Assembly (NCBI GenBank): GCA_003427395.1
Contig: BFEA01000269.1
Coordinates: 560,095-580,570, forward strand
DNA: 20,476 nucleotides
Source: Chara braunii
Lineage: Eukaryota > Streptophyta > Charophyceae > Charales > Characeae
Reading direction: 5' to 3'
Both the position numbers and the translations under genes were made by a program. The notes beneath the pieces are model-generated. The model searched no databases. It worked only from the letters and a program-made list of their open reading frames with translations, and had not been told where the DNA came from. Position 1 is the stretch's first letter. Each line of letters opens with the position of its first letter. Positions 18,684 through 20,476 of this stretch are shown piece by piece.

Positions 18684-19237
18684 AAGGCAGTGGGAAACTT
18701 TTGTCCTGCCTTAGGCCAGCAACTGTCCTACGCTCATTTCCCAACTAGTTCACTCGACCGCAGTCACGTCACTTCACATCACGGTTGTCAACCGTCCTCG
18801 CACGACAACCGTTTCCATCGTTTTCATCACCACCTAGCAAGCCTTAGATTTCGGGCATCTACGACGGCCGTACTTGGCAGCATTACCAGTATTCTACTCA
18901 GCCCACGATTCCGGACATCTACGACTCAAGCCAGCAAGGGACCACCAAATCAGCAGTTGGACCACGACACCGAACATCTACAGTTGGTACGCATCGGACT
19001 GTGGTCAGGACCAGGACTACAGGCAGGCCAGGTTCACAGGCAAGCCGGAACTTTTTCGGTTGGGCTAAGGGGACCGGATTTGAAGAAGGCCCAAGGTTCG
19101 TGGCACTCACCGGGGATGCATCAAACATCACCAGCCCGGACGACACTACTCCCACTGCCTGCGACAGTATAAGCCACAGGCAGCGCGGCTGTGGACGCAG
19201 GTTGTTAAGCCGGTTGAATCTGCTGGATCTCCCTTGA
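18684..19237. other. Weak ACATCTAC-containing repeats; no confident gene
   Basis: The motif (G/A)CATCTAC recurs near 18858, 18914 and 18974, about 56-60 bp apart, with loosely similar flanks, suggesting a decayed tandem repeat. All three plus frames are fairly open here, with Gln/Ser/Tyr-rich translations, so a relic coding repeat is possible but unproven. Confidence 0.3.
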
Positions 19238-20194
19238 TCCTCCTTCGCTCGCGCGCCCTCCAGCACCGCTCAGCGCATAAGCAAACCTGCAGCCAGATCA
19301 GATCACTTCATCAGCCGGTCTGAGGAGAGTCGTTTTCTCCTTCGCCAATTTTGGCCTGAGGCTGCCCTGTCGCCAGCCTTTACCCTCTTTGCCTATCTCA
19401 AGGTCGTACTCAGTCAACGCAGTGTCCAGCTTTCGGATTCGGCCCTTCAGCAAGTCGCCCTTCGGTCAGTTCATGTCAACCCCTCCGTCGGTGTCGGTTG
19501 TCAGTCTAAGGTCAGTCTTGTGTCCCCATCCCCTCCCGGGATCTTCACAATGAACGCGTCAGTTTTTCACCCCGCCGACAGGCCTCCTACTTCTCCGCGT
19601 TTTGCTGTTCCGAACTCCTCCACTCGCTCGCTGCATAGGTCGGAATGCTCCTGTCTTGACTGAGATCCTCCCCCCCTCCAGCCTGCTGAGGACAACCCTC
19701 CCACCTTCGACCTCTTTTTCAACTCTTTCTTCCCTCCTACCCTCGGGGCCAGAAAGGACACGGTCATCTCCGATGAACGATTGATGACTGAGTTCAAGGC
19801 TCTGATCACCCACCTGTCTCCACACATCTCCGCACCTCCCATACACGCGGACGAACGCCTCCTTCACATCTTCGTCCTCGATCCCTCCTCTGCTTCCCTT
19901 CTTCCCCTCCACCTCTTCGCACTTCCTCTTCTACTACCCACCTCCTTTGTCTCTTTACAGAATGGCCTAGTCCATGAAAGATTTGGTGTTTCTACCACCA
20001 TAGACGACCTTCTGGCATTTGTAGAGAGTGCTGCCTTCACCGCCTTCTTCAACGCTGGCAGATCCTTCTTCTTCCTAAAGAGAAACAAAGCAATAGAACT
20101 TCTGTCGCACTCGCTCTTCTCTAATCAGATTACTTCTCTCATCTTCGTGGGATCAAGAAATCTGCCCTTCCTCACAGACGCAGAAAAGGATCGT
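19238..20194 (+). pseudogene. Long pyrimidine-rich reading frame with one stop, unknown protein
   Basis: One plus frame is open from 19238 to 19660, meets a TGA at 19661-19663, and is open again beyond 20194. The only ATG before the stop is 19550 (MNASVFHPADRPPTS), yet upstream codons also read like protein (FLLRQFWPEAALSPAFTLFA). After the stop come FDLFFNSFFPPTLGARKD, LMTEFKALITHLSPHISAPP, and a C-terminal stretch VSTTIDDLLAFVESAAFTAF and LKRNKAIELLSHSLFSNQ. A strong acceptor-like CTTTGTCTCTTTACAG ends at 19960, so 19961 onward may be a separate exon. C/T-rich DNA is naturally poor in stops, so part of the openness is compositional. Family unknown. The protein-like signal ends at the GC-rich block near 20195. 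Confidence 0.4.
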
Positions 20195-20325
20195 GCACCT
20201 ATGTTGCACGCCCGGCCGCAGCCGGGGGGTCTGAATTGGCCGCGGCCTCGGCCGCTGGCCGAATCGGCTCAGTTCGGCCTAGGCCGACCAGCCGAGTTGC
20301 GTGCAGGATTTTTTTTTTTTTTTTT
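20195..20325. repeat. GC-rich palindromic block ending in T17
   Basis: Many overlapping GGCC/CGGCCG palindromes are packed here, including the perfect 14-bp TCGGCCTAGGCCGA at 20274-20287. TTGCACG on the left (near 20203) and CGTGCA on the right (near 20300) are reverse complements. A run of 17 T follows (20309-20325). It looks like a small inserted foldback or repeat element interrupting the frame to its left. Confidence 0.45.
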
Positions 20326-20345
20326 AACGCATGAAAAAAATATAT

Positions 20346-20386
20346 ATATGGGCGTGTAGGGCTAAGAAAACCCTACACGCCCATAT
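20346..20386. repeat. Perfect 16-bp hairpin with 9-nt loop
   Basis: ATATGGGCGTGTAGGG (20346-20361) and CCCTACACGCCCATAT (20371-20386) are exact reverse complements around CTAAGAAAA. It would form a stable hairpin. A-rich sequence (20421-20461) follows to near the window end. It may be the terminus of an inserted element or an RNA 3'-end structure. Confidence 0.75.
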
Positions 20387-20476
20387 TTGTTTTGAAGGCA
20401 TTATTGTTTTCGATTGCGTAACAAAAAATAAAAACAGAAAAAAGAAAAAGAAAAAAAAAAACACTTCGAAACCCCG

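Overview
The window looks like repeat-rich, non-coding-dominated nuclear DNA of a eukaryote. It has long simple-sequence tracts, decayed satellites, a broken retrotransposon and intron-like splice signals, with no bacterial-style gene packing. From remembered family resemblance of the Pol protein (not searched here), a charophyte or other streptophyte-alga genome such as Chara is my best guess. Nothing in the window is clearly an intact host gene.

Layout. 1-3.8 kb: repeats. A TAGAG-type satellite lies near both ends (40-117 and 3698-3805). A possible minus-strand coding relic lies at 335-577, then a decayed minisatellite with a CGAAGTCCCGGT-like core, then a 51-bp minisatellite organised in ~245-bp higher-order units (1894-2730), then a cluster of GGTACCGGGCC motifs near 3 kb. 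3.8-5.35 kb: GT and AC microsatellites, several short inverted repeats and a tRNA-like/SINE-like segment.

5.35-13.9 kb: a decayed Ty3/gypsy-type element on the plus strand. The Pol part (5349-10749) runs zinc knuckle, aspartic protease, reverse transcriptase, RNase H, integrase and GPY/F-like tail. It is broken by five internal stops and about seven frameshifts. A large Gag-like reading frame (10955-13589) with its own, damaged, zinc knuckle lies DOWNSTREAM of Pol. It is separated from Pol by a 183-bp segment with a good GTAAGG donor, a CTGAC branch-like site and a pyrimidine-rich AG acceptor. A second intron-like gap (13582-13779) leads to a short third frame. No LTR pair, primer-binding site or target-site duplication could be seen.

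13.9-20.5 kb: a CAT microsatellite, an A23 tract followed by a good short coding fragment (14651-14980), a perfect inverted repeat with G-box cores, a long TC microsatellite, and about 1.3 kb without visible genes. A minus-strand pseudogene (17668-18545, perhaps to 18683) appears once two homopolymer indels and two stops are allowed for. A pyrimidine-rich plus-strand frame (19238-20194) has one stop. The window ends with a GC-rich palindromic stretch, T17 and a perfect 16-bp hairpin.

The element domains would have worked together as a retrotransposon (Gag particle, protease maturation, RT/RNase H copying, integrase insertion), but this copy cannot encode an intact Pol as written.
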